A stretch of DNA of 64,000 nucleotides from Girardinichthys multiradiatus (taxonomy: Eukaryota > Chordata > Actinopteri > Cyprinodontiformes > Goodeidae). A program made the translations under genes and the position numbers. Below are positions 21,780 to 33,252 of the stretch, piece after piece. The stretch covers positions 10,876,859-10,940,858 of the forward strand of contig NC_061802.1 in NCBI RefSeq assembly GCF_021462225.1. Direction: 5' to 3'. Positions within the stretch are counted from its first letter, which is position 1, and every line of letters begins with the position of its first letter. Under the pieces are notes generated by a model, which searched no databases, had not been told where the DNA came from, and saw only the letters and a list, made by a program, of their open reading frames with translations.

Positions 21780-22786
21780 AATATGCAAAGTGTGATATTC
21801 AATTGTGTTCAGCTCCCCATGGTACAGATTTGTAGAACCACCTTTTGCTGCAATGACAACTGCAGGTCTTTTGGGGTATGTGTCTACCAGTTTTACATCT
21901 AGAGTCTGAAATCTTTGCCTATTCTTTTCTCAAAACAGCTCAAGCTCAGTCAGATTGGATGGAGAGCATCTGCTAACATCAATTTTCAAATCTTGCAACA
22001 GATTTTCTATTGGATTTAAGTCTGGACTTTGGCTGGGACACTGTAGCACATGAATATACTTAAACTTAAATTATTCCACTGTAGCTCTGGCTTTGTGTTT
22101 CCTGTCGCTGTAATGCTGGAAGGTGAACCTTCACCCCAGTTTCAAATTCTTTGCAGCCTCTAACAGTTTTTCCTGCAGGATTGCCCTGTATTTAGCTCCA
22201 TCCATTTTCGTATCGATTTTGACCAGCTTCCCTGTCCCAGATGAAGAAAAGCATCCCCTCAGCATGATGCTGCCACCACCAACTAGCTAAAATCAGCATG
22301 GTGTTTTCAGGGGGAAACTGCCACACAAAGCGTGACAACAAGTGAAATAGATAAAGGCTTGCAAATTGCTGTACAAACAGCCTGTGCAAATAATAAACAT
22401 TTTTACACAGTTTTACTGGCTGCATTTTTGTCTAAGGGTATGTCAAAATAAACCTGATGTAGTTTCAGAGCACCGTTTTTCAAGATTAGTTGGATTAACA
22501 TACACATCTTAACAGGAGACTGTATTATTTCTATTAGCTACTGGATAGAAACTGTCTTATTTTATTTTTAATCCAGTGAACAACTAGAAATATTTCAGCA
22601 GTATTTAGCTAGTAAAATGGCTTCAAATGTAGTTGTAGACTGCAAATGTTAAAATGTTTTAGAAAGACACCCTTTTATGGGACTCAGCACTGCAGCATTA
22701 AGGTGAAAAATTAAACAATTGCACCTTTTGTTTGTTTCTTCAAGCTTTCTGAGTCTTAGCAGCACTGACAGTAAACTGGTCCCACA

Positions 22787-22855
22787 ATGCTAATGGTGGT
22801 GCAGTTGGTAGCACTGTTGCCTTGCAGCAAGAAGGTCCTGGCTTCCTCCCTCGAC
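22787..22855 (+). repeat. tRNA-like SINE head
   Basis: The phrase GGTGCAGTTGGTAGCACTGT, then TGCCTTGCAGCAAGAAGGTC and a decayed B box, is the head of a tRNA-derived SINE common in fishes. It lies inside the split Tc1 element. It is not a functional tRNA because the B box is broken. Confidence 0.5.
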
Positions 22856-23042
22856 TGTCATTTTTGAAAATGTAGCACACAGTTTACAAAATGGAAAATA
22901 AATGTTTGTTACATATTCATTTTTATGTAAAATTAAACTGATCATTGTCACTATTATAATACAAGATAATCTCATATATTTTCCAGATGTTACAGTAAAT
23001 ATTTTGCTTTAGGTAGTAAAATGATGTAGATGAATAATGCTG

Positions 23043-23103
23043 ATCCATCCATCCATCCATCCATCCATCCATCCATCTATCCATCCATCCATCCATCCAT
23101 CCA
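23043..23103. repeat. (ATCC)n microsatellite
   Basis: About fifteen ATCC units with one interruption. They mark the 3' tail of the adjoining antisense RTE fragment, since Rex3-type elements often end in ATCC/GATG repeats. Confidence 0.9.
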
Positions 23104-23470
23104 CTAGTAAACATGTCAATGAAACCCCAGAAGCTTGGCACCCAGCAGGCATCCTGATTAAATGCCCACTCCACCTTGCTGAGTCATTTTGAAGTGGAGA
23201 ACAACAGTGTCTCTACTCTCAGCTCCTCTTGAATGACTGAGCTCATTTCCCTGTATTTGGGAATGAGCCTAACCATGCCAAAAGAAGGAAACCCATTTTA
23301 GATGCTTGTACCCAGGATCTCATTCTTTCAGGCATGATCCATACCTCAGCGTAGAAAGGCTAGTGGATTAAGAACGACACTTTTCAGTTCGTCTTTTTCT
23401 TCAGCATGACAGACCAGAATAGTGCTCGAATTACTGAGGACGAAGACCAAGATACTACTCCAGCACATGA
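23104..23470 (-). mobile_element. RTE/Rex3-type LINE 3' fragment (antisense)
   Basis: The complement parallels the Rex3 3' coding end at 6480-6720: GGCACCCAGCAGGCATCCTG is the antisense of the MPPGRL region, and CTCTTGAATGACTGAGCTCA of the REELG region. It is heavily decayed. It sits inside the Tc1 relic, so it inserted after that copy. Confidence 0.55.
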
Positions 23471-24060
23471 AACAGAGAATCACCAAAGGAATAGATGAAT
23501 CAAGAATCTCACACAAATATTAAAAGATCTGTGGATGCAAACAGCTCTATAAAACTAGGTCAATTGATGTAATTTTCATTAAAAATTCTCTCTCTGCCCG
23601 CCTTGTCAGTTTCGATGGACGACCAAGTATTGGCAAGTTTGCATGATGGATTGAAGAGCGCTGTGTGAGATATTCCAAGCTTTGGGTAATGTTTTTTTTT
23701 AATTTTTATTAATCCTACCTTAAGCTTCTCAGCAACTTCTTCCTTGACCTGTCTGTTGTGTTCGTAGGTCATCCTGATGCTGAGTGTTCACTTATCTTCT
23801 CTAACAAACCTCCAACTCCTTCACAGAACAGCTGCATGCATACTGAGATTAAATTACACTCAGGTGGACTATGTTCAATAAATAGGAGACTTCTGGAGTT
23901 TGCTCTGGGTTGGGTTTTTTTTTTGGGGGGGTGGGGGGGGTGGGTCAGAGTAAAGGGGGTTGAATACATATTTAGGCCACTTTTTTCTAATTTTAAGATT
24001 TTTGTTAGTTTAATTAATTAAATTAACCAATTGTGTAATTGCATTTTTTATTCAAAGTTC

Positions 24061-25699
24061 ATGTGCCTTGTATTTGGTGTTAAATCAAGAGCAGTGCAAC
24101 ATATTTTATTTAAATATAGCAACCAGGTATTATATTAAAATGCCATATTAGTGAATGACTCAAAGTGAATGGCTGAAGTTGTGTTCAATTACTGACTCAC
24201 AAAACTGAAACTTTTACATTTGTTTTGAACAAAACAATAGATGTTGGCATTTTAGCCTCGGGTCAAACTAAAAATGCACTTTGTGCCTACTGCGCCAACA
24301 CGTTTTGTTTTCATAAACGTGTGAAATGATTTTAAATCATTCCTGCGTCAATAACAGTGATTGACTGCATGATATTAAATGCAACACCATTTAAATTAAA
24401 CTCTACTGATATGAAAACTTGTTTTCCCCCGTGTTTTCATTCATTCACAGGTCTTTGATACGTGGCATTAAACGTACACATTTGCCAACTAAACTCAAAC
24501 AGTTTAGAGCAGCTCCTGCGCATTCCTGATGTTTTGTAGTATTCACCAAACCAGTTGAGTAAGGTTTCTTGCGTAACGCTGTTCCGAATGAATCAGCGTG
24601 ACGCTGCCTGGCCGAGGGAGGCTTAAAGAGACCACAGTGAAATCACACCGACGCCGAAGTTGGCTTCCGATTTAAGGCTTCCGAGTGGGCATCTGTGTAA
24701 AGGGCTATTTCACCATTTTTAAGGACTATGGATTAGCTTTAATTAGCCTCGGGTATTTAAGATGACCAGACATGGACTGGATTATTCTACACTGTATATA
24801 AAATATTTAAAACATTGTTTTTGGTTCTTAAACCTTTTATTCTAATTGAAAAAAATATATACATAATAATAAATAAACAGATAGACAGCTGTTTCATACT
24901 TTTGGGCATGTAGGTCACCTTAAATTGGGTCCTGCTTGAATATTTCTGCTCATAGACAAGAAGAAAACTCAAATCTGGAATGTATAATTCTTCACTGCAC
25001 ACAGATGATCTGAAACACTATATACAAAGAGTTAAAACATGTACTCTCTTTATTCCATAATGACTCAAAGTTATGAGCTTCTTAAGATATCTGATAAGTT
25101 AAAACTATGACAGCAGACAAAATATTAATTTAGCCTATTTTGATCTTTTGCAAAAAAGAACAAAGGTTGAACAATTCACAGACTACTTTAAGCAGCATGT
25201 AATCAGTGCCGAATTATCCAGATCAGACATGACTTCTCTGGATATTGTGTTTTGGAACTACAATTGAATTAAAGTAGTCCAAATGCAAAAATCATTCTGA
25301 AATCCCAACTTTTTTTTCTCCTATTTTTACAAATAGTGTAAAGGTTTTACAAATCATAAACTTTATTTTAAAGAGTCTGAACAGCGAGGACTAATTCTGT
25401 AAAGATTTAACTGTTTCCAGTATTTCAGATTTTGATCTTAAGATTATCACAGATCGTCATTTCATCTAGAAAGATACTATCAAGATGTGTATTTTCTTCT
25501 CAAACAAATATATGCTGTCATCAGAGGCATGTGTGTGGAAGCTTGTTTTTGGAAGGGTATATTTTATCTTGCTTCAATGAAGATTTACAACAATTAGCAA
25601 AACGAATAACAGATCAAAGTATGTTCTTTGACAGATAACACAAACTAAATCTAAAGTGAGTTGGGTGTTTTCTGTAGGAAGTCTGATTGCCTTCAAAAT
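24061..25699. other. Intergenic DNA between the homeobox gene and csnk1g2
   Basis: No gene or clear repeat was found. About 24430-24780 is complex (for example the stretch around 24590-24640) and could be regulatory; no direct evidence is visible. Confidence 0.4.
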
Positions 25700-26042
25700 G
25701 AACGGAATAGCCCTTTAACGAAGTGTTGAATCGGACACCAACTTCAGTGCTGTGAAATCATAGCAACTTGGGGACAACAGGAGCTAAACGGGAAAGAAGC
25801 CAACGGTCGAAGAACCATGACATCGACTGGGTTTCGGTAGAACATTACAAGGTAACACGCTGTATTTTGACGACTAAAGTTGTTTTACTGGTGGCAGCGT
25901 TTTGTGACAAAGTGTCTCCGTTCGTGAGCGTTTCGGCTCGGCGTTCCGTGAGCTAGTTATAAATGCCTGTGAGATCCAGGCTTCGCCGCTTGGTGAGCAG
26001 TTTCGGCTGCTAGGATTAAGGAGTTGCCCGGTAGTGCTTTAG
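25700..26042 (+). promoter_or_regulatory. csnk1g2: Probable csnk1g2 promoter and non-coding first exon
   Basis: A locally CpG-richer stretch with no TATA box and two good splice donors on the + strand: CAAG/GTAACA at 25851/25852 and TTAG/GTAAGA at 26042/26043. No coding potential is recognised. Its position 11.7 kb before the first csnk1g2 coding exon fits a leader exon. An unrelated promoter is possible. Confidence 0.4.
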
Positions 26043-29000
26043 GTAAGAATCGTAGCTAGAGTTTGAACTGTAAAACTACATTTTGAGGTGAACAAATAGT
26101 CTTTATTTTCATAACGTTTCTACAGTTGATCATATTTCACGCGGTGTCGTTTGGGATATTGTTATTTTTCATGTATAAAGCATTAACTAACTAGGGTTGT
26201 AGCAATGGGTATGTCAGTCAATGAATATTTTATGCCCCCTCTTGCTTCTACTTGCTCATTTTGGTCACTAACCCTTAGGTAAGCTTTGTGGGTTTGCCCG
26301 AGTTGTTAACAGCGTAGCTAACGTAAGAAGGTTAGCTGTTTCTTTTATTTTTTATTCTTATCAGACGTTGGGCCAAAATTGACGGTGTTTTGGTAGATGC
26401 TAGCTATTTTAACCCTTTTTATATGTTAGAATTTGTTTAAAACTTCAAAATAAACGACATTACCACAATAAACAGGAATTACTGCTGAAATTATTTGTCG
26501 AAGACGATAGTTTCGTATTGAGAAATGAGCAGCGACTGAGCGATTTCAAGCTAGCTATTTAGCATCGAACTATCTGGCCTTGTCCGTGGTTAACGCTAGC
26601 TTTTCGTTTCTCTAGAGCCTCTACCAATAGTTTTTGTTTAAAATTTCAAAACGATTTGTTATTACTGAGTTTTTAAACGTGGTGTCGAGAATCGGTAAAG
26701 TCGAGCATTTTGGATCACCCGAAGCTAACGCTTAATGACAGCTGTTGTATGCGCTTCGGAAGCTTGTTAGCCATTAGCTTCCCTCAACATACGCTAAAAG
26801 GAAAAGCCAGTAGGTATGCAAGTACAATTCTCAAAAGCTTTGTATGTCAAAATAAATCATTTAATTTGAGAAGTTATTAGAATACCCTCACTTAATACCA
26901 AGAAATTGTATGTATGTATTGTATTGTAAGTAATAAATTGGGAGAGATGCAGCCTATTAAGTTAAAACATTATAGGGTATTTTATGTCACATAGTTTACA
27001 TTAAAACACTTGTGAACCAAAAATAAATATTTATCTCAATATTTGCCCTATTTGATCATTTTATTTTTAGATTGTCGGCTTATATTGACAGAGTGTTCTA
27101 CATTTTCAGTGGTTACAATAAATATTAACTGGGTTTGTAAGCAGTCTAGAATAGTATGTATTTTGACTTTTAGAACTTTCTAGGTACTTTGCCTCCATCC
27201 ATCCATCCATCCATCCATCCATTCATTATTCATTCCTTCCTTCCTGGTTTTTGCAGGTTCCTTATTTAAAGCTTGTTCAGTGTAGAAATAATATGCGTCA
27301 CAAACGATAATAAATTAACTCTAAACTTTTGTATCTGTCATTTACAAATGGGACAAAAAGTTATTCCTGAATAACTGTGAATATGAGCCTGGTACTTGGA
27401 GATAAATAATATGTAGGGATCCTGTATTGATAACCTAATTGTCTTTAAATAGTCTTTTATTCAGCCAATAGTTTATGTTTGTTTAATATAGGAAGTTGAA
27501 TTTTCCCCATTGAAAACGGAAGTTAAGAACATTGTAGCATGAAAAAGGCATTCTGCCAAATTATTATTTTTATATAGGCCTCATTTTACTTAATTACAAT
27601 AGCAGTGTCAAATGGAGTTGAAAATGATAGTTTTTAGTGTGAAAATTGTCTCGTACTCATTTTCTTTTTAGCTCTTTCAACATGCTCGCTATTGCATGCT
27701 CAGGTCTTAAAGGCATGTGCTTGCGTGTCAAATAATTTATGCTCTGGTATATATGTGCTATCAAACATTTGATTGACGATTAGGTTGATAAAATAATCCT
27801 ACTTATCTTAATGTGCTGTAAATGTGTAAAAGGTTCGGACCAATTAGTTTGACATCATGGCCTAATTAAAACAGAGACTGCAGAGTCAAAGTAGAATACC
27901 TAATACTAGTGCTGTTCTGTTCTGATTTCTCCTGTTTAGTGCCAACTGGGTCCTCTCAGCTTGTGTTTAGACTAATACGACATGTTGGCAAAAGAGTCGA
28001 AACAAATGATTCAGTGTGAAGGTTCATTTAAAAGAATAACAGGTAAGAAATAAGGGCTGACCATATGGACTTGAGAAACTTTATTTATTGTGATGATAAT
28101 ATAAGTTCTGAAAAAAAAAACTAACTGCGTTTCCATTTTTCGTTACTATATAGCTGTTGCTGCATGCCACTGCAGTCACAGCCCATTAACCCAAATACTG
28201 CTTTTAAAATGCATACCCATTTTGCAATAGGCTTCAGGTTACCAGTTACATAAAGAAGTGTAATTCTTATCACTAAACTGCACACAGTTACTGCATTTAT
28301 TCATATTATCGGATGTATTTATTTTTGCTAATGCTTTCACAAAGCCAGCAGTGGATAAAATTGTAAAAAGAGCAATTCTGACACCACAGTCAGTTTTATG
28401 GGTTTTCAAACATCATTTATTGGAATTTATCTTTGTCATGAAAAATTCAAATTCTTATCATGCTAAGAAATTTGTCACGATAAAGATAAACGACGCCATA
28501 AATGGCCACCCACAGTTAAAAATAAAGACAGCTGCAGCATTTTAAATTACAAAAAATGAAGAAATGCCCAAACATGTTTTCTGTAAACATATTAACAATC
28601 AGCATAGCTTGATGTACTTTGTTAAGCTTATCAAAATCAGATAAAGATTAAAGACATGTACTTTGATGCAGAAATGAGAATAATCTGGGAGTGTTTCATC
28701 ATTTTAATCATTAATTTTTCTGTCTGGATCAAAACTGCTGCCTCTATCACGAAACCTGTTGCACGTTTTCCTCACTGTTATGGTCTTTAGAAGAGAAAAT
28801 CAACTTCAGCAGGTCAGACCTCCAAGAAACCAGAAATCTGTATGAGCCAAGAGAAACCTTATTAGGACCTTTCTGCTATGTTTGTAAACAAACAAAAAAA
28901 AAAAAGTAAAGTTTGCCAGCTAAAACATAAAATAACTGCAGTTTGGGACACCAGAATACAATGAAACCTTGCCAATTTTAGGTTAATATTTTATTTGTAA

Positions 29001-29787
29001 AACTCAAATATCTGGGATTGAACTCTCCAAGTTGTCTAAGGTCAATGAAAGCAGCTAATTATTAAATTAGCTTTGAATACATACAGTAAAATGATCAATG
29101 GAATAAAACTGAAATAAGTAAGTTTGAAGTCCTGCTTCCATACAATTCCTTGCAGAAACTAGCAAAAGTGTGCCTTTTGTGGATAGCTCCCTGCACTCTA
29201 GATGCACAGATTGGCTTGGGGGGTAAATAAATGGCTACTGTGAGCTTTGTGTAGACATATTGAATCAGTAGGACATAGACACCTCAAAGCATGAACTAAT
29301 AGATGATTAGGTTATATAAAACATCCTTGCCTTTTAAAAGAAATACAAGCATACTTTGGACAGAACAACAGCTGGAAATTTTGCTGAGGCTTTCTGTCAT
29401 ATAGGAAAAATAAAAAATAAACCAAAACTGTAGTTTTTCTGTTAGTTTATTGGCAAAATTGTGGCACCTTTGTGATCACTGATATTATTTGAATATTTAT
29501 CACTTAGAAATTGTATTTTTGTTACAGCTAGATTTGTTGAAAATAATTATTGCAACCTAACATTAGTCACCAATTCTCAAGTGTAGTTTGGAGATTTGTC
29601 AATTGTCTTTGTTTTCTAAGTTGGTGTTTAGTCGTTGATATTTAGTCGTTAATTTCATATATTTTAAACAACTTTGTATCAAAGCCTGACGGTTAGCATA
29701 AAAAGCAACACAACATCCTGTAATTATCAGAAACAGACGACGTAAGAAATATGACAGGTTATTGCAATCTTTATAGCTTTGCCATTA
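26043..29787 (+). other. Putative csnk1g2 first intron, proximal part
   Basis: 26280-26790 is dense in GCTAGC/GTTAGC-type motifs. A (TCCA)n tract lies at 27194-27221. The rest is AT-rich without recognised elements. Confidence 0.4.
27194..27221. repeat. (TCCA)n microsatellite
   Basis: Seven TCCA units followed by TTCATTATTCATTCCTTCC-like degenerate repeats. Confidence 0.8.
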
Positions 29788-32700
29788 ATCAGAATCAGAA
29801 TCAGAAAAGCTTTATTGCCAAGTACGTTTTTGGACATACAAGGAATTTGTTTTGGCGTAGTCGGTGCAATACAGTACAAATTAAACAGTATAAACATATC
29901 TACAATATAATATAAATATATGTGCACAGTTTTAAGTGAGTGAGAGTAAATGTAGAGCAGTATAAGATGCAAGAGCAATACAACAGTGCAGATGATCAGT
30001 GTGCAAGTAAAGCAGGAGTCCAAGCTGAGCGTTAATGTAACGCATAGAGTTACAGTTTACAAGTGTCCTGTCAGCAAAAAAAGGGAAGGGGGGGTGTCAG
30101 TGTGGTTTCTGGGCTTTGTTAACAAGGCTGGTGGCAGATGGGAAAAAATTGTTCTTGTGGCGTGAGGTTTTGGTCCGGATGGACCGCAGCCTCCTGCCAG
30201 AGGGGAGAGTCTCAAAGAGTCTGTGACCGGGGTGGGAGGGATCAGCCAGAATCTTCCCTGCCCGCTTCAGGGTCCTGGAGGTGTACAGTTCCTGGAGCGA
30301 CAGTAGACTGCAGCCAATCACCTTCTCAGCAGACCGAATGACACGCTGCAGCCTGCCCTTATCCTTGGCTGTAGCAGCGGCGTACCAGATGGTGATGGAG
30401 GAGGTGAGGATGGACTCAATGATGGCTGTGTAGAAGTGCACCATCATAGTCTTTGGCAGGTTGAATTTCTTCAGCTGCCGCAGGAAGAACATCCTCTGCT
30501 GGGCTTTCTTGATGAGGGAGCTGATGTTTGGCTCCCACTTGAGATCCTGGGAGATGATGGTTCCCAGGAAGCGGAAAGATTCCACAGTGTCAATTGTGGA
30601 GTCACAGAGGGTGATGGGGGCAGGTGGGGCTGGGTTCTGCCTGAAGTCCACAACCATCTCCATTGTCTTTAGAGCATTGAGCTCAAGGTTGTTCTGGCTG
30701 CACCAGTCCAACAGATGGTCCACCTCCCATCTGTACGCGGACTCGTTACCATCAGAGATGAGTCCGATCAGGGTGGTGTCGTCCGCAAACTTCAGAAGCT
30801 TGACAGACTGGTGACTGGAGGTGCAGCTGTTGGTGTACAGGGAGAAGAGCAGAGGAGAGAGAACACAGCCTTGGGGGGAACCGGTGCTGATGGTCAGGGA
30901 GTCAGAGACGTGCTTCCCCAGCCTCACGCGCTGCTTCCTGTCAGACAGGAAGTCAGTTATCCACCTACAGGTGGAGTCGGGCACACTCAGCTGGGAGAGT
31001 TTCTCCTGTAGCAGAACTGGGACGATGGTGTTGAAGGCAGAGCTGAAATCCACAAACAGGATCCTGGCATAGGTTCCTGTGGAGTCCAGGTGCCGGAGGA
31101 TGAAGTGAAGGGCTAGGTTGACTGCATCATCTACAGACCTGTTGGCGCTGTAGGCAAACTGCAGGGGGTCCAGGAGGGGGTCGGTGATGTCTTTTAGGTG
31201 TGAGAGCACAAGGCGCTCAAAGGACTTCATCACCACAGAGGTCAGGGCGACGGGTCTGAAGTCATTAAGCCCTGTGGTCCTTGGCTTCTTGGGAACAGGG
31301 ACGATGGTGGAGGACTTGAAGCAGGCTGGCACATGACATGTCTCCAGTGAGGTGTTAAAAATGTCTGTGAAGACTGGAGACAGCTGATCAGCGCAGTGCT
31401 TCAGGCTGGCTGGTGAGACAGAATCCGGACCAGCAGCTTTCCGGGGGTTCTGTCTCCTGAAGAGTTTGTTGATGTCCCTCTCCTGGATGGAAAGAGCCGT
31501 CCTCGGCGTGGGTAGGGGGCTGGTGGGGGGGAACTTCAGGGTGGGGGTTGGAGGTGCCAAGGCCCCTCTTGAGGTTGGAGAGATGGGGGTGGTGGATTGT
31601 GGTTGCAGCTGTTGGGGGGCGTCGTGGAGGATGGTTGCAGGACTGTCCCTTTGTCTTTCAAAGCGGCAGTAGAACTCGTTCAGGTCGTTGGCGAGGCGTC
31701 GGTCGTTGATGGAGTGGGGGGCTTTCGGCTTGTAGTTGGTGATTTGCTTGAGCCCTTTCTAGACAGACGCAGAGTCGTTGGCTGAGAACTGGTTTTGGAG
31801 CTTCTCAGAGTACAGTCGTTTCGCCTCTTTCACTGCCTTGCCAAACTTGTACTTTGCCTCTCTGTATATGTCTTTGTCCCCACTCCTGAAGGCCTCTTCC
31901 TTATCCAGTCTTAACCTTCTGAGTTTAGCTGTGAACCAGGGTTTGTCGTTGTTGTAACTCACCCTGGTGTATGATGGTACACAGCTGTCCTCACAGAAGC
32001 TGATGTAGGAAGTCACAGCCTCTGTGTACTCGTCCAGACTGTTGGTAGTAGTCCTGAACACATCCCAGTCTGTACAGCCTAAACACGCCTGGAGATTCTC
32101 CACAGCCTCACTGCTCCACTTCCTTGTCGTCCTCACAACAGGTTTGCAGAGCTTTAGTTTCTGCCTGTATGCAGGAATCAGGTGGACCATGATGTGATCG
32201 GATTGGCCCAGTGCAGCACGTGGGACGGCGTGATAAGCGTCTCTGATGGTGGTGTAACAGTGATCCAGAATGTTGTCCTCTCTGGTCGGACATTTTATAA
32301 ACTGTCTATATTTGGGGAGTTCGTGGGTCAGATTACCTTTGTTAAAGTCGCCAACGACGATTACTAAGGAGTCCGGGTTGGTCCGCTCCACACTCAGTAT
32401 CTGGTCGGCGAGCATGCGCTGTGCGACCTGCACGTTAGCTTGCGGCGGGATGTAAACACCGACCAGGATGAACGAAGCGAACTCACGGGGGGAATAGAAA
32501 GGCTTACAGTTTATGATGAAGGCTTCCAGGTCTGGAGAACAGTGCTGCTGAATCACTGTCACGTCGTTGCACCAACCACTGTTGAGGTAAAAACAGATTC
32601 CTCCACCTTTCGCTTTGCCGGAGAGTTCCGTGTCTCTGTCCGCTCTGTAGAGCTGGAATCCTGCCAGCTGCAGCGCAGAGGCTGTGGCTGTGTATTAATC

Positions 32701-33165
32701 CACACAGCCACGTCTCCGTGAAGCACAAAACTGCCGATGAATAAAAGTCCCTGTTTTTCCCCAACAGCAGTTGTAGTTCCTCAATTTTGTTGGGAAGTGA
32801 GCGCACGTTAGAGAGAAATATTCCAGGTAACGGTGTTCGTAGTCCACGCTGGCGAAGACGTACCAGCACCCCGGCCCGTTTCCCTCTCTTCCGGCGTTTC
32901 ACCGCGTGAACAAAGGTGAGCGCACCTTTGACCAGAATGTCCACAAATTCCAGAGCAGTGGGCAGAAAAGTGGGAAATAACTCCTCTGGTGTAGTAGCCC
33001 TGATGTTCATGAGTTCTTCTCTGGTGAGAGAGCTCCGGGTACCATCACAGAAGACCGTTTTAAAGCAAAAAACAAAACAAAACAATGCGCACCAACACGC
33101 CGAGGCGACCATTTGCGGCGCCATCTTGGATTGTCTTAATCTCTGTATATTTCTTGAGGTTTGAA
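29788..33165 (-). mobile_element. Near full-length LINE of the L2/CR1/Rex1 group
   Basis: A 3.4-kb non-LTR retrotransposon antisense to csnk1g2. Its 3' end is the repeated TCTGAT tail at 29788-29806, preceded on the minus strand by an AATAAAGC motif, the tail seen on many fish LINE copies. The 5' end falls just above the first Met (33122-33124). It encodes an apurinic-type endonuclease and a reverse transcriptase in one long frame. Clade assignment is from remembered protein similarity. Confidence 0.85.
30097..33124 (-). pseudogene. LINE endonuclease-reverse transcriptase, two lesions
   Basis: Reading from 33124: an N-terminal segment with MAPQMVASACWCALF and LTREELMNIR, then the endonuclease start LSNVRSLPNKIEEL and FTETWL. 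After a frame change near 32695-32704 come [30 protein letters not shown] and the linker. RT motifs follow: FRPVALTSVVMKSFERLVL, LFVDFSSAFNT (motif A), STGSPQGCVLSPLLFSLYTN (motif B) and KFADDTTLIG (motif C, both Asp kept). The only other break is a TAG at 31759-31761, where Trp is expected. Everything between the stop and the end at 30097 is open. Few lesions imply a recent insertion. Closely related active copies may exist elsewhere in the genome. Confidence 0.85.
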
Positions 33166-33198
33166 TTGCTTTATTTTCATACCTCAAGACATGGAGGT

Positions 33199-33252
33199 AT
33201 GTTTCTTATCTTACTCTCACTCATCCATATGAAAATATACTTTTTGTGAGTT
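33199..33252. repeat. 54-bp direct repeat, copy 1
   Basis: It begins ATGTTTCTTATCTTACTCTC and ends TGTGAGTT, just beyond the LINE 5' end. Copy 2 at 35048-35101 differs at one base. Confidence 0.85.

Larger units (their letters stand above)
21655..24060 (-). mobile_element. Tc1-like transposon (antisense), split by nested insertions
   Basis: The left part 21655-22340 carries the element end, TTAAGTCTGGACTTTGGCTG (22016-22035) and AGCATGATGCTGCCACCACC (22261-22280, complement of the GGGSIML block). The right part resumes near 23575 with CTGCCCGCCTTGTCAGTTTC (HTH region) and runs to the other end near 24030-24060 (GTAAAGGGGGTTGAATACAT). The intervening 1.2 kb is SINE, microsatellite and RTE sequence. 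It belongs to the same family as 15990-17120. Confidence 0.65.

Noticed and set aside
22787..22855. Possible tRNA gene
   Set aside because: Only the A-box side is recognisable and the B box is broken; it matches a SINE head.
23043..23103. A repeat array that might suggest CRISPR or a repetitive protein (WMDG repeats on the minus strand)
   Set aside because: The unit is a 4-bp ATCC microsatellite with no spacers; the protein repeat is a by-product of it.
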